Positions 41,968-51,600 of a stretch of 64,000 nucleotides of DNA are shown in pieces. Within the stretch, counting starts at the first letter, position 1, and every line of letters starts with the position of its first letter. The DNA comes from a bacterium (GTDB lineage Bacteria > UBA8248): assembly GCA_022828125.1 (NCBI GenBank), contig JAJEJD010000024.1, forward strand, positions 1 through 64,000. Reading direction: 5' to 3'. The notes under the pieces are model-generated. The model was not told where the DNA came from. It saw only the letters and a program-made list of their open reading frames with translations, and made no database searches. A program made the translations under genes and the position numbers.

Positions 41968-42537
41968 ATGAGGCCGCTCCCGGTGGTGCTTTGCCTGTGG
42001 CTCATGGCGTGGACGGGCGCTGCGTCCGTCATGGCGGCGGGGGTTTCGTGCGACGACTGGAATACGCAAGCCTTCTTCGAGCGCGCAGGTGCAAAGGATA
42101 TCGCCCGGTGCATCAAGGCCGGGGAGAACCCGGTCTCGCGGAGCGTATTCAGCGGAGACACCCCCCTCCACAACGCGGCGGCTTACGGCAGGAACCCGGC
42201 GGTCATCGAGGCGCTCGTGAAGGCGGGGGCGAATCCCAACGCGCGGAATCTCTACAGGAGAACGACGCCCCTGCACGCGGCCGCTGCGTTCAGCGAAACG
42301 CCGGCGATAGTGGAGGCGCTCGTGAAGGCGGGCGCCAAGGTGAACATTCGGGACAAGTTCAAGCAAACGCCCCTGCACGCGGCGGCTCGGGAGAGCAAGG
42401 CGCCGGCGGTCGTTAAGGCCCTGCTGGATGCGGGCGCGAACCCTGCGGCCAGAAACAAATCCGGCAAGACGCCGCGTGATTACGCGAAAGAGAACGCAGC
42501 ACTCCAGGGGACGAAGGTTTATGAGCGGCTGAAATAG
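41968..42537 (+). CDS. Exported ankyrin-repeat protein
   Basis: 189 residues. Signal peptide PLPVVLCLWLMAWTGAASVM followed by a short Cys-containing region, then about four ankyrin repeats with the DTPLHNAAAYGRNPAVIEAL/VKAGANPNARN pattern. It ends in a partial repeat DYAKENAALQGTKVYERLK. It starts two bases after the barrel gene and is therefore in the same operon. Periplasmic ankyrin proteins are protein-binding modules; the partner is unknown. Confidence 0.8.
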   Translation: MRPLPVVLCLWLMAWTGAASVMAAGVSCDDWNTQAFFERAGAKDIARCIKAGENPVSRSVFSGDTPLHNAAAYGRNPAVIEALVKAGANPNARNLYRRTTPLHAAAAFSETPAIVEALVKAGAKVNIRDKFKQTPLHAAARESKAPAVVKALLDAGANPAARNKSGKTPRDYAKENAALQGTKVYERLK

Positions 42538-42591
42538 GCGCGGCTCAGGCAGGAACCAATGGCGGACACCCGGGGCCACTCCTTTTGACAG

Positions 42592-42747
42592 AAAAGCAAC
42601 CCCCCCTACCCCCCCTTGTCAGGGGGGCAAGAAAAAGCAAAACCCCTTCAGCCCGGTGGGGGCGCATCGCCTTTTTATACCCCCCTGACAAGGGGGGTAG
42701 GGGGGGTTGCCTTTATCCCCTGAGGAGGGGACTTCTTCAACAGCCCC
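42592..42747. repeat. Palindromic repeat with C7TAC7 arms, copy 2, with a GTTGAAGAAG end
   Basis: The arms GAAAAGCAACCCCCCC and GGGGGGGTTGCCTTTAT resemble copy 1 at 39068, but the core (CAAGAAAAAGCAAAACCCC ... GCGCATCGCCTTTTTATA) is the reverse complement of copy 1's core. After it, GACTTCTTCAACAGCCCC at 42730-42747 is the terminal motif of the GTTGAAAAA elements. This occupies the 346-base gap between the ankyrin and OsmC genes together with the OsmC ribosome site. Confidence 0.8.
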
Positions 42748-42883
42748 TCCTCACGCGCGTCCGACCCCGGCTACCCTTCCCCCGGATTCCCTGCTAAAAG
42801 ACGCAGGCGGGGAAAGCCTGCGGGGATGCCTCCCGGGCAGGGAACTCGAACTTTTCATCATCCGTCATAAAAGGAGCGCGGAA

Positions 42884-43354
42884 ATGGCGATTCGGCCGAA
42901 GGAACTACCCGAAACCACGGAGAACTGGGCGGAAGCGGACTTCAAGGGCCATTCGAAGAGCATCGTCACCCTGATGCGCGGATACACCCTGGTGATGGAC
43001 GAACCCAAGCACCTGGGCGGCTCCGGCGAGGGCCCCTCGCCCATGGACTATCAGGCGACCTCGCTCGCCGGCTGCACCGCGGTGATGCTCGAGAGATGCG
43101 CCAGGGACGCGAAGCTGGAAATCGGCTCCCTCAAGGTGAAATCGGCCATCGTCTACAGCCCCAGGGGCATCGCTGGCCGGGAGGGCTACCAGCCGCACCC
43201 CACCGAGGCGCACAGCGAGATATGGCTCGATATCGACGCGGACCATGAGCAGATAGAGGCGCTCAAGGCGGAGTATTCCCGCAGATGCCCGGTGTACAAC
43301 CTCTACAAGGCGAGCGGCTGCGCGATGCGCGACACCTGGCACGTGAACGAATAG
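42884..43354 (+). CDS. OsmC/Ohr family protein
   Basis: 156 residues. GHSKSIVTLMRGYTLVMDEP and SPMDYQATSLAGCTAVMLER contain the first redox Cys; RRCPVYNLYKASGC contains the second. The pair forms the peroxide-reducing active site of OsmC-like proteins. ATG 42884 has AAGGAGCGCG upstream; longer starts run into the repeat. It may detoxify organic hydroperoxides or have another thiol function. It stands alone. The 256 bases after it contain nothing clear. Confidence 0.88.
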   Translation: MAIRPKELPETTENWAEADFKGHSKSIVTLMRGYTLVMDEPKHLGGSGEGPSPMDYQATSLAGCTAVMLERCARDAKLEIGSLKVKSAIVYSPRGIAGREGYQPHPTEAHSEIWLDIDADHEQIEALKAEYSRRCPVYNLYKASGCAMRDTWHVNE

Positions 43355-43610
43355 GCAGGGCGCGCGGGAAGGGGTTGCGCCCATTGCCCGTTTCATGACG
43401 CCCGCAAGGGCCGCGGCTTCGTTATGCCTGCCCTTGTCTCACGGCCTGCGCCGGCGAGAAGCCAACCTGTCATAAAAAAGTGGCGGCCATGGACGTGAAG
43501 CCATACAATAGAAAGCAGCTCTCATAGAGGTATGGGGAAAAAGATCACCGGAAGATGCAGGAATCGGCGTCGCGTGAAAGAACCGAATACCGCGGGAAGG
43601 CGCATGGAAC

Positions 43611-45938
43611 ATGACATCTAAGCCGAAGTCCGGTTTTTTCGATCTGGTAGTGGGTCGTTACTTCCGGACGATAGCCCTCACACTCCTGGTGACCGCGGTT
43701 CTCGCTGCGGGAGCGCAGCACCTGATTACCGTCAATGTAGGCATCCGAAATCACTTCGACCCGGACGATCCGCATTTGATCAAACTGGACGATTTCGAGA
43801 AGACCTACGCAGTGTCGGACAGCGTGCTCGTCATTGTTGCCCCGCCGAACGACACCGTTTTCACGCGCAAAGCACTCGTTGCGATTGAGCAACTGACGGA
43901 GGTGTTGTGGCAAACGCCTTATTCCGTCCGTGTCGATTCGATAACCAATTACCTGCACACCGAGGGAAGAGACGACACCCTGATCGTCGAGCAGCTGGTC
44001 GACGACGCGGCTTCGCTGGACGAGGCCAAACTCGCCCGCATCCGGAAGATTGCGCTCACCACGCAGGAAACGGCCGGCCGTTTCGTCTCTCGCGACGGTC
44101 GCGTGGCCGGGCTGATCGTGAGCCTGGCGATTCCCGACGAAAAACGGAAACAGCGCAAAATCGAAGTGGTCGACGGTCTCTACGGTCTCGTCAACAAACA
44201 GCGCGCGGCCAACCCCGACATCGCATATCACGTCTATGGTGAACTGTTGTTGAACCGGGCGGTTCGCGAGGCGCTGCATGAAGATATGTCCTTTTTGGCG
44301 CCAATCGCGTTTGCGATGATGGTTCTGGTGGCCATTTTATTACTGCGTTCGGTTTGGAGCGTTTGTGGAATTTTTGCGATGATAGCTGCGGCGATGGCGT
44401 CGAGTTTCGGTTTGGCCGGCTGGTTCGGATTGAAATTCTATGCGGAAAGCGGCGCCGCGGTATTCGTTCTGATGGCGATCGCCATCGCGCACTCCGTCCA
44501 CCTGATCGAGGGAATGACCGATGGAATGCTTCGTGGAATGGAACGTCAAGCCGCTGTTATTCATTCCCTGCAAATCAACGCCCATCCGATATTCCTCACT
44601 TCGCTCACCACCATGATCGGTTTTCTGAGTCTGAATTTCTCGGAAATGCCCCCGTTTCGAGTGATGGGAAATATCGTTGCGTTCGGCGCCATGTTCGCAT
44701 TTGTCTACGCGGTCACGCTTTTGCCTGCATTGTTGGCGATGATGCCCATGCGGGCGCCCGCCGAAAAGAAAAATGGAACGGCAGCTTTCAGGCGTTTGGG
44801 AGATTTCGTCGTTTCCAAAAGCACCATTTTGCTTTGGACTTTCGTCATACTCGTTCTGGTGAGCGCATTCGGCGTCTCGAGGATTAAACTGAATGACAAC
44901 AACAACGCCAAGCTGCTGAACGAAAGCTACGAACTGCGCCGATCGGGGGATTTCATAAACGAGAACTTTTCCGGGCTGGATTCCTTTGAGTATTCACTGA
45001 ATTCCGGGCGTGCAGGGGGAATCACCGACATCGAGTACCTGCACCGGGTGGATTCGTTCGCCAATTGGCTTCGCGAACAGCCTGAAGTTTCTCACGTCAC
45101 CTCGATTGCCGATATCATGAAGCGGATCAATCAGAATCTGCACAATGACGCAAAAGGCTCCTATGCCCTGCCGGCAAACTCCGACCTTGCGGCGCAATAC
45201 CTGCTTTTATATGAGTTCTCCCTGCCGGTCGGCCGCGACATAAACAATCTGCTCAACTTCGAGCGTTCGGCGACCCGGATGACCGTCGTGATCGGGGGCA
45301 TGTCGGTCAAGGAGCAGATTGCGCTGGACAATCGCGCTTCCGCCTGGCTGGGGAAAAATGCGCCGCAAATGCGAACCGGAGCGACCGGCGTCGCCATTGT
45401 CGGCGCTTACTCGGTGATGAGAAACATCGTGAATATGTTACTCGGCACCTTCATCGCGATATCGATCGTCTCGCTGATGTTGATTTTCGCGTTCAAAAGC
45501 CTTCGTCTGGGGCTTCTGAGTTTAATCCCCAATTTCGTTCCGGCAATCATGGCCATGGGGGCTTGGGGCTACGCCGTGGGAACCGTGAACATTGCGGCGT
45601 CAATCGTTACCGCGATAGCGTTCGCCATCGTTGTGGACGATACCATCCATCTCCTGTCCAAATACCTGAAATCACGCGAAGAGGGCAAATCACCTTCCGA
45701 GGCTATCGCGCCGACTTTCGAACTTGTCGGAAAACCGCTGCTGAGCACGACCTTGATTTTTGCGGTGGCGTTTTTCGTCTTCGGCGCATCGGGGCTGGTG
45801 ACCAATCAGACGCTCGGGTTGCTGGTCGGAATGACGGTCGTCATTGCGCTCGTTGCAGACCTCTTTTTGTTGCCGCCGCTTCTGCTGGCGCTCGACAGGG
45901 CGAAACACGGGCCGGCGCTCGGCGACCGGCCTTTATGA
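43611..45938 (+). CDS. RND-superfamily transporter (MMPL/SSD type), possible sterol or triterpenoid transporter
   Basis: 775 residues with about 12 membrane helices in two repeats, each after a large periplasmic loop. The first repeat has SFLAPIAFAMMVLVAILLLR and VLMAIAIAHSVHLIEGMTDG. The second has NIAASIVTAIAFAIVVDDTI, HLLSKYLKSREEGKSPSEAI and ALVADLFLLPPLLLALDRAK. The organisation is that of the HpnN/sterol-sensing-domain branch rather than drug-efflux AcrB. The gene is convergent with the GPP34-P450 and epoxidase-cyclase genes. Known bacterial sterol producers use an RND protein (BstA) for sterol transport, so a role in moving the product of the neighbouring enzymes is an inference. GC content is lower than in core genes. 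Confidence 0.88.
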   Translation: MTSKPKSGFFDLVVGRYFRTIALTLLVTAVLAAGAQHLITVNVGIRNHFDPDDPHLIKLDDFEKTYAVSDSVLVIVAPPNDTVFTRKALVAIEQLTEVLWQTPYSVRVDSITNYLHTEGRDDTLIVEQLVDDAASLDEAKLARIRKIALTTQETAGRFVSRDGRVAGLIVSLAIPDEKRKQRKIEVVDGLYGLVNKQRAANPDIAYHVYGELLLNRAVREALHEDMSFLAPIAFAMMVLVAILLLRSVWSVCGIFAMIAAAMASSFGLAGWFGLKFYAESGAAVFVLMAIAIAHSVHLIEGMTDGMLRGMERQAAVIHSLQINAHPIFLTSLTTMIGFLSLNFSEMPPFRVMGNIVAFGAMFAFVYAVTLLPALLAMMPMRAPAEKKNGTAAFRRLGDFVVSKSTILLWTFVILVLVSAFGVSRIKLNDNNNAKLLNESYELRRSGDFINENFSGLDSFEYSLNSGRAGGITDIEYLHRVDSFANWLREQPEVSHVTSIADIMKRINQNLHNDAKGSYALPANSDLAAQYLLLYEFSLPVGRDINNLLNFERSATRMTVVIGGMSVKEQIALDNRASAWLGKNAPQMRTGATGVAIVGAYSVMRNIVNMLLGTFIAISIVSLMLIFAFKSLRLGLLSLIPNFVPAIMAMGAWGYAVGTVNIAASIVTAIAFAIVVDDTIHLLSKYLKSREEGKSPSEAIAPTFELVGKPLLSTTLIFAVAFFVFGASGLVTNQTLGLLVGMTVVIALVADLFLLPPLLLALDRAKHGPALGDRPL

Positions 45939-46100
45939 CGTTTCGTGACGGCGTGGGCCGAACGCATGAGGCCGTCGATGCGCCGGGCAGGCCGGAGCAT
46001 CGCGTCCGGCTTCCGGCGCCGCGTCCGGCTTCGGCCGCCGCCCGCCCCGCCGGCGCAGTTCCGTCAGCGTCTTGTGAGCCGACTTCCGCCATTCAAAAGA

Positions 46101-46346
46101 GGCTGTTGAAAAAGTTCCCTCTTGTCCGGGGACAAAGGCAACCCCCCCTACCCCCCCTTGTCAGGGGGGTAAGAAAAACCAAAACCCCGGGTCCGACGGC
46201 GGGCGTCGTCTTTTTTCATATTCCCCACCTGCCGGGGCGTCGGTCTTTTTTACCCCCCTGACAAGGGGGGGTAGGGGGGGTTGCCTTTATGGGGTTTCCC
46301 TTTCAGGGAGTTGCCATTACCCTCTCGGGGGCTTTTTCAACAGGCC
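46101..46346. repeat. Composite repeat: GTTGAAAAA inverted ends around C7TAC7 palindrome, copy 3
   Basis: Outer ends GGCTGTTGAAAAAG (46101) and CTTTTTCAACAGGCC (46332-46346) are inverted. Within them lies the third C7TAC7 element (46133-46290) with arms AAAGGCAACCCCCCC and GGGGGGGTTGCCTTTA and a different core containing GGGTCCGACGGCGGGCGTCG. This nesting shows that the two repeat types form one larger unit. It fills the gap between the convergent RND and P450 genes. Confidence 0.75.
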
Positions 46347-46417
46347 CGTCCGTGTTCGCGGCATGCCCTCATTCCCGATAGCGTCCGTATTGCCGGCCAG
46401 GCCTTGCGGGAGCGCCT

Positions 46418-48430
46418 TCAAGCCGGAATTTCGCGCAACTGACTTGTGATGCGCAGCCGAAGTTTCTTCGTAACCGACAATGCGGGGAACGGGTTGATTT
46501 TCAGCTTGTAGTCCTTAGGCGGCAGCGCGAACTCGAAATGATGGGCTATAACCAGCACGGTAACCGTCAACTGCAAATGCATCCACGCCCATCCTGCGCA
46601 CGAGTGGGTGTCCAGGCCGTTCGGAGCGTATCCGGGACCCTGATGCTCATTGCGCGGCGGCAGATAACGGTCGATATCGAATTCGTAGGGGTCTGCGAAG
46701 CAATCACTCATGTAATGCGCCGCGGTTTGCACGATGTACAACCGTTCCCTGAGCGGCAGTGAATAATTTTCCACGACGCAGGAATTTGCGACATCGCGAA
46801 GATGTATACAGATAATCGGATACAATCGCAGGCATTCCATGAGAAAACGCCTGGTGACGTCATACCTGTCCGGCGAAAACTCATCTTTATCCGGGTCGCC
46901 GCCATCGAAAAGCGCGTCTGCCTCTTCACGAATTCTCGCAACAATATCCGGATGCCTGGCCATTTCGAAAAGCACGAATCCCAGCATGTCCCCGAGATAA
47001 ATACTTTGAAACACGGGCGTCACCGCCAGCATGAACAGCAGGTTTTGCTCCGGGATAAACTGCGGGTCGCTGTTGTGCAGGGAAATCAGTTCGTCCGCCA
47101 GTTCCTCGGCGACGCCTGCGCGGTGAATGGGTATATGGTTTTGCTCGATGCGACGCAGGAGTTTCTCGTAAAGCCCAAAGCGGTACTTCATGGCGGGAGT
47201 GCGCGTCAGGAATTTCGGCAGAAAATCCGCAACGTAGCAAAGGATTGCCCTTTCATTCCATTTGACCAGGTCTTCAAACACATCTTGCGTATCCGTACTA
47301 ACAAGAACCTGAGACATTTGAAAATTGGTCATCAACCGGGTATCTCGCTGCACTTCCAGTCTCGAGCCCGCCTGCCACTCCTGGCTTATCATGAATTGGC
47401 GGCTCAGTCGGAACATATCGCCCAGCCTCTCATGGAAACTGGCTTTCGAGTAAATTCTCCCCATCAGCTTGCGCAACCGGAAATGATCGGCGCCGTCCAT
47501 CGACGGCAGCAAATTGTTTGCGCCGCAAACCATCTCCATCTTGCGAAAAAAATTGCCGGAAGTTAAAAACCTTCGGGAATTCCGCCGCATCCAACGATTG
47601 ACGTCGGGCCCGGCCAGAAATGTCCGCGGCTTTTGAAACGGCGCACTGATTTGAAAGACCGGACCATATTGGTCGGCCAGATTCCCGAACAGCGCCGGCA
47701 GGTTGCCGTCCCACAAATGACGATTCGAGAGCAAGCTCTTCAGGGGAATCTTCGGAATCGGTTTCGTGAGGGGCGAGTGTTGCAATGTGGGCGCAACGGC
47801 GACTTGCTTGACGGCGGTGGAAATGACCCGGTTGATCAGTTCCGTTTTACAAACCAGGTCAATTCGATTTTTCTCTTCCTCATCCAGCTCGAAAATAAAT
47901 TTGATGATATCGCACGCATTCAAAAGACCGATTATCAGGGAATCCCTCGGGTCCGGAATAACATCCGTGAAAATCACCTCCTCGATTCTCGATTTGATGT
48001 ACTTTCCGACGCTCTCGCTTTTGGGATATTGCTCCAATTCCGCATGCCAGGCGCAGTGGTTCGTCGTATAAAACTCACCATCATGGTGTGTCAGAATTTC
48101 GGAATTGATCAGGTGTTTCAGCGTGGCGTCGATGATGTCTTCCGAATGAACCGCAAGCCGCTCAATCCAGTATCGCGGTTCTTCCAGATTGGGATGGGAT
48201 GCGATCTCCTCCAGGCATAAATCCAGCGCCGGGTCGCCTGTTTTGGTTGAATCCAGGAGAAAAAGCGATTTTTCGTCCGTATCAACGCGTGATTTCAGGG
48301 AGAGATCGGCCAGAACCGCGCCGATGGTGGCGCAGTTCAACGTCCAGCCCTCCACCTGGTGGAAGTAACCGGTCTGCTCGTTGAGAATCGTCAGGATGAA
48401 TTCTTGCGGGATATTCAACGAGTGCTTCAT
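46418..48430 (-). CDS. GPP34 (GOLPH3-like) domain fused to cytochrome P450
   Basis: 670 residues in two parts. Residues ~3-215 match the GPP34/GOLPH3 fold: LNIPQEFILTILNEQTGYFH, TLNCATIGAVLADLSLKSRV, LLDSTKTGDPALDLCLEEI and PDPRDSLIIGLLNACDIIKF. Residues ~245-665 are a P450: the ExxR helix is MECLRLYP (E532-R535), the haem loop is PNGLDTHSCAGW with the Cys ligand at about 611, and FDIDRYLPPR is the PERF-like segment. The I-helix reads LAVTPVFQSIYLGDMLGF and lacks the usual acid-alcohol pair, so oxygen activation may differ. The ATG at 48428-48430 has only a weak ribosome site. GC content is lower than the neighbours. It follows the epoxidase-cyclase gene by about 200 bases on the same strand and probably oxidises its product. 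Confidence 0.87.
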   Translation of the reverse strand: MKHSLNIPQEFILTILNEQTGYFHQVEGWTLNCATIGAVLADLSLKSRVDTDEKSLFLLDSTKTGDPALDLCLEEIASHPNLEEPRYWIERLAVHSEDIIDATLKHLINSEILTHHDGEFYTTNHCAWHAELEQYPKSESVGKYIKSRIEEVIFTDVIPDPRDSLIIGLLNACDIIKFIFELDEEEKNRIDLVCKTELINRVISTAVKQVAVAPTLQHSPLTKPIPKIPLKSLLSNRHLWDGNLPALFGNLADQYGPVFQISAPFQKPRTFLAGPDVNRWMRRNSRRFLTSGNFFRKMEMVCGANNLLPSMDGADHFRLRKLMGRIYSKASFHERLGDMFRLSRQFMISQEWQAGSRLEVQRDTRLMTNFQMSQVLVSTDTQDVFEDLVKWNERAILCYVADFLPKFLTRTPAMKYRFGLYEKLLRRIEQNHIPIHRAGVAEELADELISLHNSDPQFIPEQNLLFMLAVTPVFQSIYLGDMLGFVLFEMARHPDIVARIREEADALFDGGDPDKDEFSPDRYDVTRRFLMECLRLYPIICIHLRDVANSCVVENYSLPLRERLYIVQTAAHYMSDCFADPYEFDIDRYLPPRNEHQGPGYAPNGLDTHSCAGWAWMHLQLTVTVLVIAHHFEFALPPKDYKLKINPFPALSVTKKLRLRITSQLREIPA

Positions 48431-48628
48431 ATCATGTCACACTCATTGTTCGGGACTCGATTCTTTCTCGCGATGCCGATTCCTGCATCTTCCGGCGCCC
48501 CTTTTTTCCATGTCCCTGCGAGACGTTCTCCGCCGTTCCGGTTCCGCCGTCCGGCTTCATGTCCATGGCCGCCACTCTTCAAGCCATGATATGTTGACCA
48601 CTCGCCAGTGTAAACCAAATATCATGCT

Positions 48629-51600
48629 TTATAAGCGCTTCCGGCGACGCTGCTCGTAGAGACCAAGCGCGTGCAGGGGGAAATACTGGCGGTAGAGCAC
48701 GTAATCCAGGAGCGCCGTCCGGAAAAAAACACCGGCCATGTCCTGCTTGGGCCAGGTCCCGCCTGCTTCCTGCGTATCAAGCAGGAAGCAGGCGCCCCGT
48801 GAAATCGCGGCCCAGTCCGTTTCGCCCGCCTCGAGGAGTGCGATCAGCGCCCACGCGGTCTGTATGACCTGGCTTTCCTGATGCGGGACATAGCGACCGC
48901 TCAGGCAGCCGCTGTGGTGTTCGCCCCATCCCCCGTCTTGCCGCTGGCGCTCCAGCAGCCAGCGGCAAGAGGCGCGCAGCGCCGGGTCGTCTGGACCGGT
49001 CCGGTCCGAAACAAGGCCCCTGATGCCGAAAAGGGTGCCGTAGATGTACTGGACCCCCCATACGCCGCGCCAACTGCCGTCGGCCATCTGGTTCCGGCGC
49101 AACCACGAGGCGCCCCGGGCGATGGAGTCGGCAACCCCTGACCTGTCGCCGATTCCGGGAAACCGGTCCCGGCAGACGGCCAGCGCCGCCATGCAAGACG
49201 CGGTGCATTCGACGAAAGAATGCTCGGTCATCGATTCGCCGAACATCTCCGCAGGATTCAAGCGCTCCAGATCAATTGCCGAGCGTCTGGCCTCATAACT
49301 GCCGAAGCCGCCGTCGGGGTTCTGGCTTCGCAGCATAAAGCCAATCGCTTCGTCGAGCACGGACGAGTCCGCGTTGTCACCCCGGGCAGCGACGAGTCCG
49401 AGCAGCGCCTCCGCCGTGCAATCACTCACCGGCCAGCCATGCCACCCGCCGGCGAAGCACCAGCCGCCTTTGGGGTCGGCGCGGTAGGCTTCACGAAACC
49501 GCTCAAAGCTGGTCCTGATCTGTTCGCCGAGCAGAAAATCGGCGCCGCGCCGGAGCGCATCCCGAACGCGGTCCGTCTCGGGCATGGCGGCCAGGGCCTG
49601 CAGCGCGAACCCGGTATCCCACGAAGCGCTTCTTGCTCCGGTGACCCGCAAGCCGTCGTCTTCGTCTTCCCATATCCAGGAATCCAATTTCGACAGCGCC
49701 CCTCGGCAATCGGTATCGTCCGGATCGTGCAGCCACAGCGCCAGAATGTTGAGAATGCCGCTGACCGGAGAGATGCTCGTATGGCTGGTGGTCTGCAGTT
49801 CCCATCTGATCTGCCCGAGAATCGCATCCATGCACCGTGCGCGCAGGCGTTTGCTGTGGAACCGCTCGACCAGCCGCGCAAACCGATATCCGAGCCTGAG
49901 CCAGACGGACGGCCTTGCAAAAAGATCGGCGTCCCGAAGCCGGTTCCGGGCGGCGGGAAAATCAGCCTCGGCGAAGCCTTGCGGATACAACTCTTCCCGC
50001 AACGCGGCGATAACCGGTGTGACGGGCGCCTGGAACCGGCGGGCATAAATCGACGCCATCGCCATATAGATGAGCCGTGTATGGCAGTACCAGTTGGAGG
50101 GATGCAGCGGTATCTTCCGCGGCAGGCTCCACAATTCCGGCAGAACGGCGTTCACGCCGCTCCAATCGTAAAGATTGAGGAGCGCCAGCCAGAATTTGCC
50201 CCAGCTCGGAATGCCGAGAATTCCCTCGGCCCGAATGAACCGCCGGGCCGGCGCGATCAAGGGGTCATCCGGCTCTACGCCGAGCAGCCGCGCCGCGACA
50301 TAAACGAGGACGGTGACGAACAGATGGGGCGACGAATGCTCGTGCAGGCCCCATGAACCGTCCTGGAGACGGGTCCTCTCGAACGAGCGCAGCGCCCGGC
50401 GCCGCTTTCCCGGATCGAGCGGCCGGCCGATGATGTGGTGAAGCAGCACGTATTGCGCCGTGAGCATGGGACACCAGACCATCTCGCCTTCCCAGGCGCC
50501 GTCTTCTCTCTGCAGCCGTACGAGGCATTGGGCGGCGCTGCCCAGCGCCGGGCCGGCATCGGGCGATTCAACCTCTCCGGCGCGGGCGGGCCGCTCCGGT
50601 TCGGTTCTCGAAGGGATGGAATAGGGGAATGCCCGTCGCAGGTGCTCCCGCGCCTTCGCGCTTTCCTCCCTTCCTTCCCTGGTCGCCTCCCTCAACTGGC
50701 GGATGCCGAGCAGCAACCACCAAAGGCGAGCGGCCAACGCACGAAAGCTCCCCAGAGTCCGACGCCATGAAAGCCTGCGGATGGAGAAGGTTATCTCCCG
50801 GCCCATTGCCCGCGCGACGGTTTCGCAAAAAGAGAAAACCGTTATCGGCATGGACAACTCTTCGCAGGCGAGTATCCGCATGGTCCGGTCCCGATACCCC
50901 GAATTCGCTCGCCAGCCCTGGTAGACGGCCTTTCTGAGCATGACCGATTCGGTGCGGTAATCGGCCAACACCTCATAAAGCCCCATGGCGAGGAACTCGG
51001 GAACACGGATCGCCTGGAACCGCTCTGCGGTGAATCGCTGAAAGTCCTCGCATTCGGAGAGCGCCAGCGCATCGCCGAAGCTGAGGGTCATGCCGACCGC
51101 CGTCATGGGATGATAGTGTCCGGCCGCATCGCCGATAAGCACCCGGCGCGTGTTCCCATATGTGACGCGCGGTCTCAATTGGTTGGCGGCGGCATGGAAT
51201 CGCCTGTCGTGCAGCGCTTCGACGAAGGCCTGCCCGAGATATTCCGGAAGCAGCCCGCCATAGGATTCAGACAGGAAACTTATCCGGTCGCTGGAATTCC
51301 AGCAGTCCAACGGGACATCCAAATTGACCCGGACGGAGCCGTTCGCAAGTCCGTAAATGAAAATTGGACCCGGTCCGCCCAGAACCACGTGTCCGTATCC
51401 TTCAAACAGCAGGTCGGCGTCGGGTAGCGTCACCCCGAGCATCCGCGAACAGAGCATCGGGTCCATGGAATACCCCAGGGATCTGCGCACGATCGAAGCG
51501 CGGCCGTCGGCGCCGATAATCCGGTCGGCGCTTATGGCGCATTCCGAGCCGTTTTTCGTGAAGGTGAGGCGTTCGTTTTCAACGGCATTGACCCGCGCGT

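Noticed and set aside
49220-50356. 378-residue plus-strand ORF
   Set aside because: Antisense to the cyclase half of the fusion protein.
48629-50560. Squalene-hopene cyclase assignment for the C-terminal half
   Set aside because: The catalytic motif is DCTAE, not DxDDTA, and an epoxidase is fused upstream.
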